Shown here: piece after piece, positions 41,350-50,926 of the stretch
Layout: every line of letters begins with the position of its first letter
How positions within the stretch are numbered: the first letter of the stretch is position 1
Source of the DNA: Flavobacteriia bacterium
GTDB lineage: Bacteria; Bacteroidota; Bacteroidia; Flavobacteriales_D; Crocinitomicaceae
Length of the DNA stretch: 64,000 nt
Direction: 5' to 3'
NCBI GenBank assembly: GCA_947446925.1
Contig: CANFHU010000004.1
Span: 98,815-162,814 of the forward strand
Program-made: the position numbers and the translations under genes
The notes under the pieces: model-generated
What the model was told of the DNA's origin: nothing
Database searches by the model: none
The model's input: the letters and a program-made list of their open reading frames with translations, nothing else

Positions 41350-41350
41350 T

Positions 41351-41397
41351 TCTAGCGCTCTCTCCTGGGCTCGAACCAGGGACCCTCTGATTAACAG
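41351..41397 (-). repeat. Core att repeat, copy 1 (inside intact tRNA-Asn)
   Basis: The 47-base core identical to copies 2 and 3; here it is joined to the tRNA 5' half and is part of the functional gene. Confidence 0.93.
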
Positions 41398-41429
41398 TCA
41401 GATGCTCTAACCAACTGAGCTAAGAAAGC
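41356..41429 (-). tRNA. tRNA-Asn (anticodon GUU)
   Basis: A complete 74-nt cloverleaf on the minus strand. The acceptor arm GCTTTCT pairs with AGAGAGC (one G-U), the D arm is GCTC/GAGC, the anticodon arm TCTGA/TCAGA encloses the loop CTGTTAA with anticodon GTT, and the T arm CCTGG/CCAGG encloses TTCGAGC. The discriminator base is G and CCA is not encoded. It is the target gene of the two tandem elements and is kept intact by the element's copy of the 3' half. Confidence 0.96.
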
Positions 41430-41509
41430 ATTTCACAACTCCGACTGAATTGTGAGTGCAAATATATATAAAAAATTTAATTCCAATATATTTTTGCGAT
41501 TTTTTTTAA

Positions 41510-41959
41510 TTAAAAATCATCTTCGTCAATGGAAAAATCTTCTAATGCTGAGTCAACGTATTCATTATCATCACTTTCAACTTCGTCAATTATGTCTTCC
41601 GTCATGCTTCCGTCAAACTTAGCAGGACGTAAAATATTTGTTTGCGCAACATTTAAGCGAATTTCTGTACGTACAAAACCATCCTCCATCGTGTATGCTT
41701 TAGCAAAAGGCGAACCAATTAGTTCAACCAATGCACCTTTTTTAAGGAAATCAAGTATGCGTAAGTTTGCCCCTTCTTTTTTCCAAATGGTGCAATTTAC
41801 CCAAGTTGTTTTTGTTTTCGATTCACCAGAGCGTTTATCTCTCCAGTTTTTGTTGTGTGCAACAGGAAAGTTAATCGCAATCACACCTCTATCCATCGTT
41901 TTAAGTGTAGCGTCTTTTCCAATGTTTCCGATAAGTCTGGTCTCAAATACTGTAGCCAT
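41510..41959 (-). CDS. ssb: Single-stranded DNA-binding protein
   Basis: 149 residues. The OB fold is clear: FETRLIGNIGKDATLKTMDR at the start, FPVAHNKNWRDKRSGESKTK near 30-50, and WVNCTIWKKEGANL near 52-65. The tail is acidic and ends SIDEDDF, the contact point for SSB partner proteins, close to the usual DDDIPF form. SSB coats single strands in replication, recombination and repair. It is the first chromosomal gene beyond the tRNA. A longer antisense frame opposite it is a shadow. Confidence 0.96.
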   Translation of the reverse strand: MATVFETRLIGNIGKDATLKTMDRGVIAINFPVAHNKNWRDKRSGESKTKTTWVNCTIWKKEGANLRILDFLKKGALVELIGSPFAKAYTMEDGFVRTEIRLNVAQTNILRPAKFDGSMTEDIIDEVESDDNEYVDSALEDFSIDEDDF

Positions 41960-42042
41960 ATTGTTATTTATTAATCGTTTAAGGTTGAAAATTAAAAAAA
42001 GAATTTTGAATATGCAAATTCAATTATCTGAATTTATACCGC

Positions 42043-42426
42043 TTACTTTTTATATACATACACTTTATGACCGTTCATATTTTGTGTCATTGTCAAACTG
42101 TTATCTGTAATGCTTGAAAAATCATACCCTTGATCATCGTAACCTCCGTCTGATTTTGTGCGAGAAATCGTAATCGAACCCGATTTAATAAGTGCATATT
42201 TACCGTAGGTAACCACAGGGATTCCCTTGGTTGTTTTCGTTTCGGTGATTGTTCCTCCACGACCATCTGGCGCAAAATTCAGTTGTTCTTTATAGTCTGC
42301 ATCGATAGATTGACCGTCAATCGAAACTAAATACCACATACCTGCTATTTTTTTATTGGTCATTGCTTCTGGTGAACAAGAAATTAGCGTGAGAAGTAAG
42401 GAACTGAATACAACGATTTTTTTCAT
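42043..42426 (-). CDS. Lipocalin-like lipoprotein
   Basis: 127 residues with a lipoprotein signal (IVVFSSLLLTLISC, Cys near 17) and a small lipocalin-like domain: KIAGMWYLVSIDGQSID with the GxW motif near 28-45, then strands such as GTITETKT and SITISRTKSD, and a closing MNGHKVYVYKK. Bacteroidota have many short lipoproteins of this lipocalin_4/5-like type with unknown ligand. It is monocistronic, 35 bases downstream of the oxidoreductase start direction (both minus strand). Confidence 0.78.
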   Translation of the reverse strand: MKKIVVFSSLLLTLISCSPEAMTNKKIAGMWYLVSIDGQSIDADYKEQLNFAPDGRGGTITETKTTKGIPVVTYGKYALIKSGSITISRTKSDGGYDDQGYDFSSITDNSLTMTQNMNGHKVYVYKK

Positions 42427-42461
42427 GGTTTTGTTTTTTTTAAGTAAAAATAGAAATCTTT

Positions 42462-43514
42462 TTAAAGTAAACGTTTGTGGTAACGTTGAATGTCTATCTC
42501 GCGATCTAAGATTTTACCTTCTACGATAAAGTCGGTCATTTCTTTAGCGAGTAACGGCGCCATCAAATATCCTTTTGTTCCTAATCCGTTGAAAATATAT
42601 AATGAAGGGAAATTTATATGTTTTCCCATTAATGGTCTTCGGTCTAATACGGTAGGTCGGATTCCTGCTTCTTGGTCTATTACTTCAAAATTACCTGACG
42701 TTAAGTTTTGCAGGTGGGCAATAAGTTCTGTGCGCGCATCTTCGGTTGTATGTAATGTAGGATCGTCCCAAGCGTAGGTTGCGCCAACTCGGTAAATAGC
42801 ATCTTTTACAGGTAGGGTAAAACATTTTCTATTGAGTGATTCGGAACGTGAAATTTCTTCGGAACGTATGGTAATTGTTTCTCCTTTGGTTGCTTGTAAG
42901 GGTAAATAGTTAAACCAAGGGTTTTCTAGTCCATGGTACCCTTCACAAAAAATGATTTTTGCATATTGTTCTCCTTTATAGGTTGCCTTTTCAGGATCGA
43001 TGTCTGTGTATTCTATTTTTTCAATGCAAAGTCGCTTGGTTTGTTCTAACCACTTAAAAGCATCCTCTAACAATTGCTTGGTAGATATATACGCTGCATT
43101 TAATACTTCTCCGGTTCCAAAGGTGTTAATTACCGAAGTGTTCTTGTGGTCCGAATCATCCAGCGGCTTCAGGTACGCTTGGTATTCTTCGATGTCTTGT
43201 TTTTTTAGCCAAAAATCAAATTCTTGTTGGTGAGCAAATGCACGACGGATTGGAATTCCATGGAAATAGGTTTGTCCCCATTCGGAGGATGCATCGCCGT
43301 AAAATTGTTTTGCGTAGGGTAAAAATTCATCTACACGCCAACTTTTAGCCATGCGACGGAATACCATCGGATTGATTAGGCCTGCAGCGATGCGCGAACT
43401 ATAGTTGGTTCCAGCGTCGATCACTTCAAATGGGATGTTTCGTTTGTCTAGGTGTCTAGCAAGTGCTACGCCAGCGATTCCTGCTCCTATAAGTAATATT
43501 TTCGGTTGTTCCAT
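42462..43514 (-). CDS. FAD-dependent oxidoreductase (DAO family)
   Basis: 350 residues. The N-terminal FAD site KILLIGAGIAGVALARHL (about 5-22) with the acidic end of the beta-2 strand at EVIDAG, then an IAAGLINPMVFRRMAKSW segment typical of DAO/MnmC-type enzymes, and a C-terminal GIRPTVLDRRPLMGKH and NGLGTKGYLMAPLLA segment near 300-330 that completes the FAD fold. Substrate cannot be read; glycine oxidase, D-amino acid dehydrogenase and MnmC-like enzymes share this fold. It overlaps comF by one base, so the two are translationally coupled. Confidence 0.88.
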   Translation of the reverse strand: MEQPKILLIGAGIAGVALARHLDKRNIPFEVIDAGTNYSSRIAAGLINPMVFRRMAKSWRVDEFLPYAKQFYGDASSEWGQTYFHGIPIRRAFAHQQEFDFWLKKQDIEEYQAYLKPLDDSDHKNTSVINTFGTGEVLNAAYISTKQLLEDAFKWLEQTKRLCIEKIEYTDIDPEKATYKGEQYAKIIFCEGYHGLENPWFNYLPLQATKGETITIRSEEISRSESLNRKCFTLPVKDAIYRVGATYAWDDPTLHTTEDARTELIAHLQNLTSGNFEVIDQEAGIRPTVLDRRPLMGKHINFPSLYIFNGLGTKGYLMAPLLAKEMTDFIVEGKILDREIDIQRYHKRLL

Positions 43515-44260
43515 TATTTGGCAATTGCTAAAGTGATAATACTAATTTTTAGTTCTGGATAGTGGGTTTGTATTTCTCGTACACACACTTCTAAGGTAGA
43601 TCCCGTGGTTACGACATCGTCCACTAGCGCGATGTGTTGATAGTTGTTTAATTGGGTTAGATCCAATGTAAAGGTGTTTTGTACATTTTCCCAACGCTTA
43701 AACCTCCCTTTTTTTGTTTGACTCTCACTGTGTTTGATTCTTTTTAAGAGTTTCTCATTACACGGGATATTACTTGTTTGAGTTATTCCTTCTGCCAGTA
43801 ACTGGCTTTGGTTATAACCGCGTTGGTAAGCCTTTTTTGCGTGTAATGGAATTGGAATTAAACAGTCAACCTCTTTGAATCTTGCTGTTTTTAAAATGTT
43901 AACACCTATTCTCCTGCCCATTTCTAGGGCTAAGTTTTTTTTGTTTTGGTATTTAATACCATGTAATATTTGTTGGGTACTTATTTCTTTTTCAAAATAT
44001 AGAAGGCTATAAGTTGCTTCCACTTTAATTCTTCCCCAGAAAAGTTTATCCAGTTTACTTGCGTCTTGAAACTTTTCGAATTGTGTGTAATGCAGGTCGT
44101 TTTCGCATAGGTGACAAATTTGAATGTTCTTATTGCTGGTTTCTGCACTACAAATTAAACAAGTGTTGGGATAGATTAAATGGCTTAAATCTGCTTTCCA
44201 TTCAACTAATTTTTTTTGCCAATTTCGGTATACGGATAGTGTTTTAGTGTGTTGCGACAT
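43514..44260 (-). CDS. comF: ComF-family phosphoribosyltransferase-like protein
   Basis: 248 residues. An N-terminal four-Cys zinc-ribbon-like part (TCLICSAETSNKNIQICHLC, about 33-52) and a C-terminal PRTase domain with CLIPIPLHAKKAYQRGYNQS near 130-149 and the PRPP loop HIALVDDVVTTGSTL near 205. ComF proteins assist natural transformation, feeding ssDNA to the recombination apparatus; in Bacteroidota the role is inferred. It leads the two-gene unit with the oxidoreductase. Confidence 0.9.
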   Translation of the reverse strand: MSQHTKTLSVYRNWQKKLVEWKADLSHLIYPNTCLICSAETSNKNIQICHLCENDLHYTQFEKFQDASKLDKLFWGRIKVEATYSLLYFEKEISTQQILHGIKYQNKKNLALEMGRRIGVNILKTARFKEVDCLIPIPLHAKKAYQRGYNQSQLLAEGITQTSNIPCNEKLLKRIKHSESQTKKGRFKRWENVQNTFTLDLTQLNNYQHIALVDDVVTTGSTLEVCVREIQTHYPELKISIITLAIAK

Positions 44261-44624
44261 GTGTAAACAATTGGATGTTAAAAAGGCTCATTTTTTTTTC
44301 TTGACAGGTGTAGGTATATGGTGTAAATTTATACAAATCTCTTGTAATATAAGTGAGTAAAAAACTTGAATTATTTTCAAAATATTTATCGACAAAATGA
44401 TTTTATTCGTTGTGAATATCTTTTAAATCGTCGATAAAAAGTTGATTTTCTTCGGTACTACAAGGAGTTCAGAAACGGGTTGTTGAAAACGTTTGTCTTT
44501 TGTGAATTTCTTTAATTGCAAGAACTGATTAAAATGACAATTTTTGTAACCCCGTTAATAATTCCTCTCCATAAAAAGAGATGCATTTTTAAAGACTTAA
44601 TATATACCAATTTAATTAAATAGG
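44261..44624. other. Intergenic leader of the nrd operon
   Basis: No gene between the divergent comF and nrdB. It should hold the nrdBA promoter and control sites. I found no confident NrdR box pair or -7/-33 promoter. The sequence is A+T-rich with TTTTTG near 44541 but no match at the right distance. Confidence 0.5.
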
Positions 44625-45602
44625 ATGAATCACGTAGAACCAATTTTAGTACCTAACGAAGGAAGGTTTGTATTGTTTCCAATACAGCATGATGATATTT
44701 GGGCTTTTTATAAAAAGGCGGAAGCAAGTTTTTGGACTGCAGAGGAAATTGATATGTCTGCGGATATTATCGATTGGGAAAACAAATTGAATGAGAATGA
44801 AAAACATTTCATCAAACATATTCTTGCGTTTTTTGCAGCGTCTGATGGTATCGTAAACGAAAACTTGGCAGAAAACTTTTTGTCAGAAGTACAATATACG
44901 GAGGCTAAATTCTTTTATGGTTTCCAAATCACGATTGAAAACATCCATTCAGAGACGTATTCTTTGTTGATTGATACTTTAATCAAAGATTCAGCAGATA
45001 AATCACATTTGTTTAATGCGATTGATACATTGACATGTGTTCGCAAAAAAGCAGATTGGGCGTTACGTTGGATTGAACAAGGGACATTTGCACAACGTTT
45101 GGTAGCGTTTGCAGCGGTAGAAGGAATTTTCTTCTCGGGTTCTTTCTGTTCTATTTTCTGGTTGAAAAAACGTGGTTTAATGCCAGGATTAGGATTCTCT
45201 AACGAGTTAATCTCTAGAGATGAAGGTTTACATTGTGATTTCGCTTGTTTGTTATACAATAATCACGTTGTAAATAAGTTAGATAAGAAAGAAGTAGAAC
45301 AAATTATCTTGGATGCGGTAGCGATTGAAAAAGAATTTATTTTGGATGCGCTTCCTGTAAAATTAATTGGAATGAATAGTGACTTGATGTCGCAATACAT
45401 TGAATTCGTTGCAGATAGATTGTTAGTGGAGTTAGGAAATGAAAAGGTGTTTAATGCAACAAACCCATTCGATTTCATGGATATGTTGTCGATTCAAGGT
45501 AAATCGAATTTCTTTGAAAAGCGTGTGGCAGAATACCAAAAAGCAGGTGTAATGAACAGTGGGAATGATAACCACGGTTTTAGCATGGACGAAGATTTTT
45601 AA
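44625..45602 (+). CDS. nrdB: Ribonucleoside-diphosphate reductase beta subunit
   Basis: 325 residues, the small subunit of class I ribonucleotide reductase, which holds the di-iron/tyrosyl-radical cofactor. Visible are [20 protein letters not shown] near 36-55 with the first carboxylate ligands, [17 protein letters not shown] near 67, [19 protein letters not shown] with the E-x-x-H ligands near 105, and [26 protein letters not shown] and [18 protein letters not shown] (E...H) near 150-205. It supplies dNTPs for DNA synthesis in the cytoplasm. It is the first gene of an operon with nrdA, 37 bases apart. Confidence 0.96.
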   Translation: MNHVEPILVPNEGRFVLFPIQHDDIWAFYKKAEASFWTAEEIDMSADIIDWENKLNENEKHFIKHILAFFAASDGIVNENLAENFLSEVQYTEAKFFYGFQITIENIHSETYSLLIDTLIKDSADKSHLFNAIDTLTCVRKKADWALRWIEQGTFAQRLVAFAAVEGIFFSGSFCSIFWLKKRGLMPGLGFSNELISRDEGLHCDFACLLYNNHVVNKLDKKEVEQIILDAVAIEKEFILDALPVKLIGMNSDLMSQYIEFVADRLLVELGNEKVFNATNPFDFMDMLSIQGKSNFFEKRVAEYQKAGVMNSGNDNHGFSMDEDF

Positions 45603-45639
45603 TTGAAAAACAAATTACCCTTAAATATAGAATAAAGAT

Positions 45640-48027
45640 ATGTACGTAGTAAAAAGAGATGGACGTAAGGAGGCAGTGAAATTCGACAAAATCACTGCGC
45701 GAATTATTAAGATGTGTTACGGTTTGGATCCGTTAGTGAGCCCAGAAGCAGTTGCAATGAAAGTGATTGAAGGTATTTATGATGGTGTTACTACTTCTGA
45801 GTTAGACAACTTAGCGGCAGAAACAGCAGCAGCAAAAACAATCGATCACCCAGATTATGCATTGTTAGCTTCTAGAATTGCAGTTTCTAACCTACACAAA
45901 GAAACAAAGAAATCATTTTCTGAAGTGATGGAGGATTTATACAATTATGTAGATCCAAAAACAAATCAACCAGCATCTTTGTTGGCGGAGGATGTGTATA
46001 ATGTAATCATGGAAAACCGTGAAGTACTAGATTCTAGTATCATTTACGACCGTGATTTCAAATACGACTACTTCGGATTTAAAACATTGTCGAGATCTTA
46101 TTTATTACGTTTGAACGGAGAAATTGCTGAACGTCCACAGCAAATGTTGATGCGTGTTTCTGTTGGTATCCATAAGGGGGATATTAACGAAGCAATCAAA
46201 ACGTACAATTTAATGTCAGAAGGTTGGTTTACACATGCTACACCAACATTATTTAACGCGGGTACACCAAAACCACAAATGTCTTCTTGTTTCTTATTAA
46301 CTGTAAAAGAAGATAGTATTGATGGTATTTACGATACATTAAAATCATGTGCGAAGATTTCACAATCAGCAGGTGGTATCGGATTAGCAATTCACGATAT
46401 TCGTGCTACTGGTTCTTACATTAAAGGTACAAATGGTGCTTCGAATGGTATCGTACCTATGTTGCGTGTATTTAATGACACTGCAAGATACGTAGATCAA
46501 GGTGGAGGAAAACGTAAAGGTTCTTTCGCTGTTTATATTGAACCTTGGCATGCAGATATCTTCGACTTCTTAGATTTGAAGAAAAACCATGGTAAAGAGG
46601 AGCAACGTGCACGTGATTTATTTTACGCATTGTGGATTCCAGATTTATTCATGAAACGTGTGGAAAGTAATGGCGATTGGACGTTGATGTGTCCAAATGA
46701 ATGTCCAGGTCTTTCGGATACGCATAGTGCTGAATTCGAAGCATTGTACATGAAGTATGAAGCGGAAGGAAAAGGTAGAAAAACGATCAAAGCACAAGAT
46801 TTATGGTTCAAAATTTTAGAATCACAAATTGAAACTGGTACACCTTACATGTTGTACAAAGATGCTGCGAATGCAAAATCTAACCAACAAAATTTAGGTA
46901 CAATCAAGTCTTCGAACTTGTGTACAGAAATTATTGAATATACTGCGCCAGATGAGGTTGCTGTATGTAACTTAGCTTCTTTAGCATTGCCTAAGTTCGT
47001 AACGGAAGATGGTCAATTTGATCACAATAAATTATTCGAAGTTACGTACCAAGCTACAGTGAACTTAAATAGAATTATTGATGGAAACTACTACCCAGTA
47101 GAAGAAGCGAAAAATTCTAACATGCGTCACCGTCCAATCGGATTAGGAGTTCAAGGATTAGCAGATGCATTTATTATGATGCGTTTCCCTTTCGAATCTC
47201 CAGAGGCAAAACAATTGAATGCAGAGATTTTTGAAACTATCTATTACGCTGCAATGACTGCATCGAAAGATTTAGCGAAAAAAGAAGGTGCATATGAAAC
47301 GTTCCCTGGTTCTCCTTTATCTAAAGGTGTGTTCCAATTCGATATGTGGAATGTTACACCATCTAACCGTTGGGAATGGGATGTATTACGTAAAGAAGTA
47401 ATGGAATTTGGAGCAAGAAACTCTTTGTTGTTAGCTCCTATGCCAACTGCTTCAACAGCACAAATTTTAGGAAACAACGAATGTTTCGAACCATATACTT
47501 CTAACATCTACACACGTCGTGTACTTTCAGGTGAGTTTATTATCGTAAACAAACACTTATTGAAAGACTTAGTGAAAGAAGGTCTTTGGAATAAAGATAT
47601 GCGTTCTAAATTGATGGCTTCCAACGGATCTGTTCAGAATATTGTTGAAATTCCAGCACATTTGAAAGCTTTATACAAAACAGCTTGGGAGATTTCTCAA
47701 AAAGCAATCGTTGACTTAGCTGCGGATCGTGGTGCGTATATCTGTCAATCACAATCCTTGAACATCTTCATGGAAAATGCAAACTTCGGAAAATTAACTT
47801 CCATGCACTTCTACGGTTGGAAACAAGGTTTGAAAACAGGTATGTATTACTTACGTACGAAAGCGGCTACAGATGCAATTAAATTTACAGTAGATAAAAC
47901 GTTTACTTCACAACCAGAAGTTAACCAAGTTTCTACTACTAAAATTGCTGCTGTTGCTCAAGCAAACCAAGATGCAATCGCATGTTCATTAGATGATCCA
48001 GAAAACTGCGAAATGTGTTCAGGGTAG
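45640..48027 (+). CDS. nrdA: Ribonucleoside-diphosphate reductase alpha subunit
   Basis: 795 residues. N-terminal ATP-cone ([20 protein letters not shown], about 1-90) for allosteric control, then the barrel with [20 protein letters not shown] (Cys near 223 and [10 protein letters not shown]), the catalytic finger-loop region [20 protein letters not shown] near 425-445, and [20 protein letters not shown] near 605-625. The C-terminal tail [15 protein letters not shown] has the mobile Cys pair that reactivates the active site through thioredoxin or glutaredoxin. Completes the nrdBA operon; a terminator lies 42 bases after the stop. Confidence 0.96.
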   Translation: MYVVKRDGRKEAVKFDKITARIIKMCYGLDPLVSPEAVAMKVIEGIYDGVTTSELDNLAAETAAAKTIDHPDYALLASRIAVSNLHKETKKSFSEVMEDLYNYVDPKTNQPASLLAEDVYNVIMENREVLDSSIIYDRDFKYDYFGFKTLSRSYLLRLNGEIAERPQQMLMRVSVGIHKGDINEAIKTYNLMSEGWFTHATPTLFNAGTPKPQMSSCFLLTVKEDSIDGIYDTLKSCAKISQSAGGIGLAIHDIRATGSYIKGTNGASNGIVPMLRVFNDTARYVDQGGGKRKGSFAVYIEPWHADIFDFLDLKKNHGKEEQRARDLFYALWIPDLFMKRVESNGDWTLMCPNECPGLSDTHSAEFEALYMKYEAEGKGRKTIKAQDLWFKILESQIETGTPYMLYKDAANAKSNQQNLGTIKSSNLCTEIIEYTAPDEVAVCNLASLALPKFVTEDGQFDHNKLFEVTYQATVNLNRIIDGNYYPVEEAKNSNMRHRPIGLGVQGLADAFIMMRFPFESPEAKQLNAEIFETIYYAAMTASKDLAKKEGAYETFPGSPLSKGVFQFDMWNVTPSNRWEWDVLRKEVMEFGARNSLLLAPMPTASTAQILGNNECFEPYTSNIYTRRVLSGEFIIVNKHLLKDLVKEGLWNKDMRSKLMASNGSVQNIVEIPAHLKALYKTAWEISQKAIVDLAADRGAYICQSQSLNIFMENANFGKLTSMHFYGWKQGLKTGMYYLRTKAATDAIKFTVDKTFTSQPEVNQVSTTKIAAVAQANQDAIACSLDDPENCEMCSG

Positions 48028-48068
48028 AACTTGAAAGATTATGAGTTATAGCTTATAAATAATAAATC

Positions 48069-48099
48069 AAGCGACTTCTGTAACGGAGTCGCTTTTTTT
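48069..48099 (+). terminator. Terminator of the nrdBA operon
   Basis: AAGCGACT (48069-48076) and AGTCGCTT (48087-48094) pair perfectly around a 10-base loop, followed by T residues. Confidence 0.9.
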
Positions 48100-48126
48100 A
48101 TTTTGATTATATTTGGCTATCCAAAA

Positions 48127-48495
48127 ATGATTAAAAGAAAACACATACCGTTTTTAAAACTATTTGTAACGTTTACCTACTTGGTGGGTATGTTGGTTTC
48201 GTTGTTGGTGCACGACCATACCGACCATATTGTTTCTTATCAAGAGGCAGATGCGTGTGAACGTGTTATTTATTATGCAGATACACATAGTGACTGTCAT
48301 CACCAAGCCCACTTCACGAATGAATTAGAAAAATGTTCCTTATGTGATGTGCATGTATTTACCCCGCACGATGGAATACAATCTTTTCATTTTTCTTTTC
48401 ATAATCAACATCATTCAGAGTCTTACAACTATACAGCTTTAGAATCATTTAATCCACCTTTATCCTATTCGAATAAAGGCCCTCCCTTTAGTTAA
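48127..48495 (+). CDS. His/Cys-rich membrane-anchored protein next to a TonB-dependent receptor
   Basis: From the ATG at 48127 the product is 122 residues; a TTG at 48103 would add eight. A hydrophobic segment near the start (FLKLFVTFTYLVGMLVSLLV) anchors it, and the rest is rich in His and Cys: HDHTDHI, CHHQAHF, KCSLCDVHVF and HFSFHNQHHSE. This suggests metal binding (Zn, Cu or similar). It lies 63 bases ahead of the TonB-dependent receptor with a palindrome between them. A joint role in metal uptake or handling is inferred; no family is recognised. Confidence 0.68.
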   Translation: MIKRKHIPFLKLFVTFTYLVGMLVSLLVHDHTDHIVSYQEADACERVIYYADTHSDCHHQAHFTNELEKCSLCDVHVFTPHDGIQSFHFSFHNQHHSESYNYTALESFNPPLSYSNKGPPFS

Positions 48496-48511
48496 TAGAT
48501 CCCAAATTGTG

Positions 48512-48533
48512 GTTTGAATATTTTTATTCAAAC
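48512..48533. promoter_or_regulatory. Palindrome ahead of the TonB-dependent receptor
   Basis: GTTTGAATA (48512-48520) and TATTCAAAC (48525-48533) are perfect 9-base arms with a TTTT spacer, 25 bases before the receptor start. It could be a metalloregulator operator or an intergenic hairpin. Confidence 0.5.
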
Positions 48534-48558
48534 AAGGTATTTATTAAATAATATTCCA

Positions 48559-50886
48559 ATGAAACATAGTTATTATATAATTTGTGTGTTGTTCTTATGT
48601 ATCACACAAAATGTTGTTGCACAATTACGTGTAACTGGTGAGGTACAAGATGAACTAAGCCAACAAAAAATAAAAGGTGCCACACTTTATTTAGTGGAAA
48701 ACAAAAAAATAGTAAAAACAGATTCGCTCGGTAAATTTGTTGTGAATGATCTTTCACCTGGTGCGTATTTAGTTGAAATTTATGCTTCGGGTTATACTAA
48801 ACAGGCGAAAAATCTAGTTTTAACGACGGATACTTCTTTGGTCATAGATCTTTCTTTTGCTGTAACGGAAATGGAAGAAGTAATCATTACGGCGGTTAGT
48901 AGATCGACAGAATTACGTAAAAGTCCGGTAGTCATAAAGCCAATGGATATGGCAACATTGAACCAGTCAAGTGCTACAAACTTAATTGATGCATTGAAAA
49001 ACGTTCCAGGTGTCAATCAGATTACAACAGGAGCAGGAATTTCTAAGCCAATTATACGCGGTTTAGGTTACAACCGTGTGATTTCTTTATACAATGGAAT
49101 TCGTCAGGAAGGACAACAATGGGGAGATGAACATGGCATCGAACTAGATGAATATTCGGTGGATCGCGTGGAGGTAGTTAAAGGTCCGGGTAGTTTGATG
49201 TATGGCTCAGATGGAATTGCAGGGGTATTGAATTTTATTTCTGCTAAAGCGCCTGTAGAAGGTGAAGTTAAAACACAATTAACCACAAATTTTCAATCAA
49301 ACAATCAATTGATCGCTAATTCACTTTCCAATGCGGGTAGTAAAAATGGATTTCAATGGGAAGGAAGGTTGACATCCAAATTAGCAAGTAACTACCAGAA
49401 TAAACAGGATGGTGTGGTAAATAACTCGGGATTTCAAGAATTGAATGGAAATCTATTTTTAGGACTTCATAAAAATTGGGGGTACGCACATCTGACACTT
49501 TCCTCATATAACAATACAATCAATATGGTGGAAGGAGATCGCGATAGTATAGGACAATTTTTGTCGCGAACTTCTGGATATACCATAGGTTTTCCCCATC
49601 AATATGTACAGCATGTAAGAGTCATGTCTAATTCTTATTTTATTCTCAAAAAAGGATCCTTGCATCTGGATATTGCATACCAAAACAACAAACGAAAAGA
49701 ATTTGGAGATGTGTTTAATCCGTCTGACATCGCGTTGTTTTTTGATTTAAATACCTTTAATTATTCACTTAGGTATAATCTTAAATCATGGAAAAATTGG
49801 GAAACATCTGTTGGGGTAAATGGGATGAATCAAACTAATTCGAATAAAGGATTGGAAGTATTAATTCCGGAGTATAATTTAACGGATGTAGGTGGTTTTT
49901 TGTGCACGCAAAAATCGTTGGGTAAACTTACTATTGCAGGTGGATTGCGTTATGACGCACGATTTTTAACTTCTAAAGCATTCGTTTTGGATAGTATGCA
50001 AAAGTTTACAGCATTAAATAAAACATTTGGAAGTTATTCAGGAAGTATTGGGTTGAGTTATCCGTTAACCAAAAAAGCAACAATTAAGTTGAATTTATCC
50101 CGCGGTTATCGTGCACCAAATATTGCAGAATTGACTTCTAATGGGAAACACGAAGGTAGTCTACGTTATGAATATGGTAATTCAGGATTAGTTCCAGAGG
50201 TAAGTCATCAGATTGATCTTGCTTATTTTTTAAATAAAGAGCATGTAACACTCGAAATTACACCTTTTGCTAATTTCATTTCGAATTACATTTATGCTAA
50301 TAAATTACTTAATAAGCAAGGTGGTGATTCAATTCCTGATACCTCCGATCCTACACGTGCTTATCAATTCCGACAAGGAAATGCGACATTGATAGGCGGA
50401 GAATTTTACCTTGATTTTCATCCACATCCTTTTGATTGGTTACATGTAGCAAATTCTTTTTCGTATGTACAAGCGATTCAAAAGCAACAACCAGATAGTT
50501 TGAAATACCTACCAAATATTCCTGCACCAAAATACCGTGGTGAATTGCGCGCGCAATTTAAAAATGACAAGAAACACCTAGCGTCGTGTTATGCAAAAGT
50601 GGCTGTAGATTATTACTTTACACAAAATAAGTACTATCAAGCGTACGGTACGGAAACAAAGACACTGGGTTATTCCTTAGTAAGTGCAGGAGTAGGTGGT
50701 GTGCTTAAAACGAAAAAATATCCTACGTTTTTAACGGTGTATATTAGCGCTGAAAACCTAACAGATGTAGTATATCAAAGTCATTTAAGTCGTTTGAAGT
50801 ATGCACCTATTAATCCATTAAATGGTAAAATGGGGGTGTATAATATGGGGAGAAATGTGAGTGTGAAGTTGGTGTTTACGATATAA
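48559..50886 (+). CDS. TonB-dependent outer-membrane receptor with carboxypeptidase-like N-terminal domain
   Basis: Start at the ATG at 48559 (MKHSYYIICVLFLCITQNVVAQ) gives a signal peptide; the frame continues upstream to a TTG, judged not the start. 775 residues. After the signal comes a carboxypeptidase-regulatory-like domain (about 22-105: LRVTGEVQDELSQQKIKGAT), then the plug domain (MDMATLNQSSATNLIDALKNVPGVNQI near 145, GLGYNRVISLYNGIRQEGQQ, and the YGSDGIAGVLNF signature near 225), then the beta-barrel to the C-terminal VSVKLVFTI. Such receptors import metal chelates, vitamins or peptides using TonB energy. The neighbour is His/Cys-rich, so a metal substrate is possible. Confidence 0.93.
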   Translation: MKHSYYIICVLFLCITQNVVAQLRVTGEVQDELSQQKIKGATLYLVENKKIVKTDSLGKFVVNDLSPGAYLVEIYASGYTKQAKNLVLTTDTSLVIDLSFAVTEMEEVIITAVSRSTELRKSPVVIKPMDMATLNQSSATNLIDALKNVPGVNQITTGAGISKPIIRGLGYNRVISLYNGIRQEGQQWGDEHGIELDEYSVDRVEVVKGPGSLMYGSDGIAGVLNFISAKAPVEGEVKTQLTTNFQSNNQLIANSLSNAGSKNGFQWEGRLTSKLASNYQNKQDGVVNNSGFQELNGNLFLGLHKNWGYAHLTLSSYNNTINMVEGDRDSIGQFLSRTSGYTIGFPHQYVQHVRVMSNSYFILKKGSLHLDIAYQNNKRKEFGDVFNPSDIALFFDLNTFNYSLRYNLKSWKNWETSVGVNGMNQTNSNKGLEVLIPEYNLTDVGGFLCTQKSLGKLTIAGGLRYDARFLTSKAFVLDSMQKFTALNKTFGSYSGSIGLSYPLTKKATIKLNLSRGYRAPNIAELTSNGKHEGSLRYEYGNSGLVPEVSHQIDLAYFLNKEHVTLEITPFANFISNYIYANKLLNKQGGDSIPDTSDPTRAYQFRQGNATLIGGEFYLDFHPHPFDWLHVANSFSYVQAIQKQQPDSLKYLPNIPAPKYRGELRAQFKNDKKHLASCYAKVAVDYYFTQNKYYQAYGTETKTLGYSLVSAGVGGVLKTKKYPTFLTVYISAENLTDVVYQSHLSRLKYAPINPLNGKMGVYNMGRNVSVKLVFTI

Positions 50887-50926
50887 GTAGAGGTAGTGCG
50901 GTAGTAATACCGTGCTACACTTTCTT

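Larger units (their letters stand above)
35408..41397. mobile_element. Proximal integrative element (about 6 kb) in tRNA-Asn
   Basis: Bounded by identical 47-bp cores at 35408 and 41351, with a Bacteroidota-type tyrosine recombinase starting 189 bases from the tRNA-side core. Contents: RadC-like JAB protein, SHOCT-like membrane protein, LRR protein, winged-helix protein, recombinase. The middle of the element is visibly richer in A+T than the flanking core genes. No conjugation or phage structural genes are present. It is small enough to be a satellite-like or mobilisable island. Its attP carries a 103-base sequence that matches the chromosome with one mismatch, and so rebuilds both tRNA and terminator. 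Confidence 0.82.

Noticed and set aside
41529..42110. 193-codon frame opposite ssb
   Set aside because: Lies antisense to the well-supported ssb gene and shows no domain.
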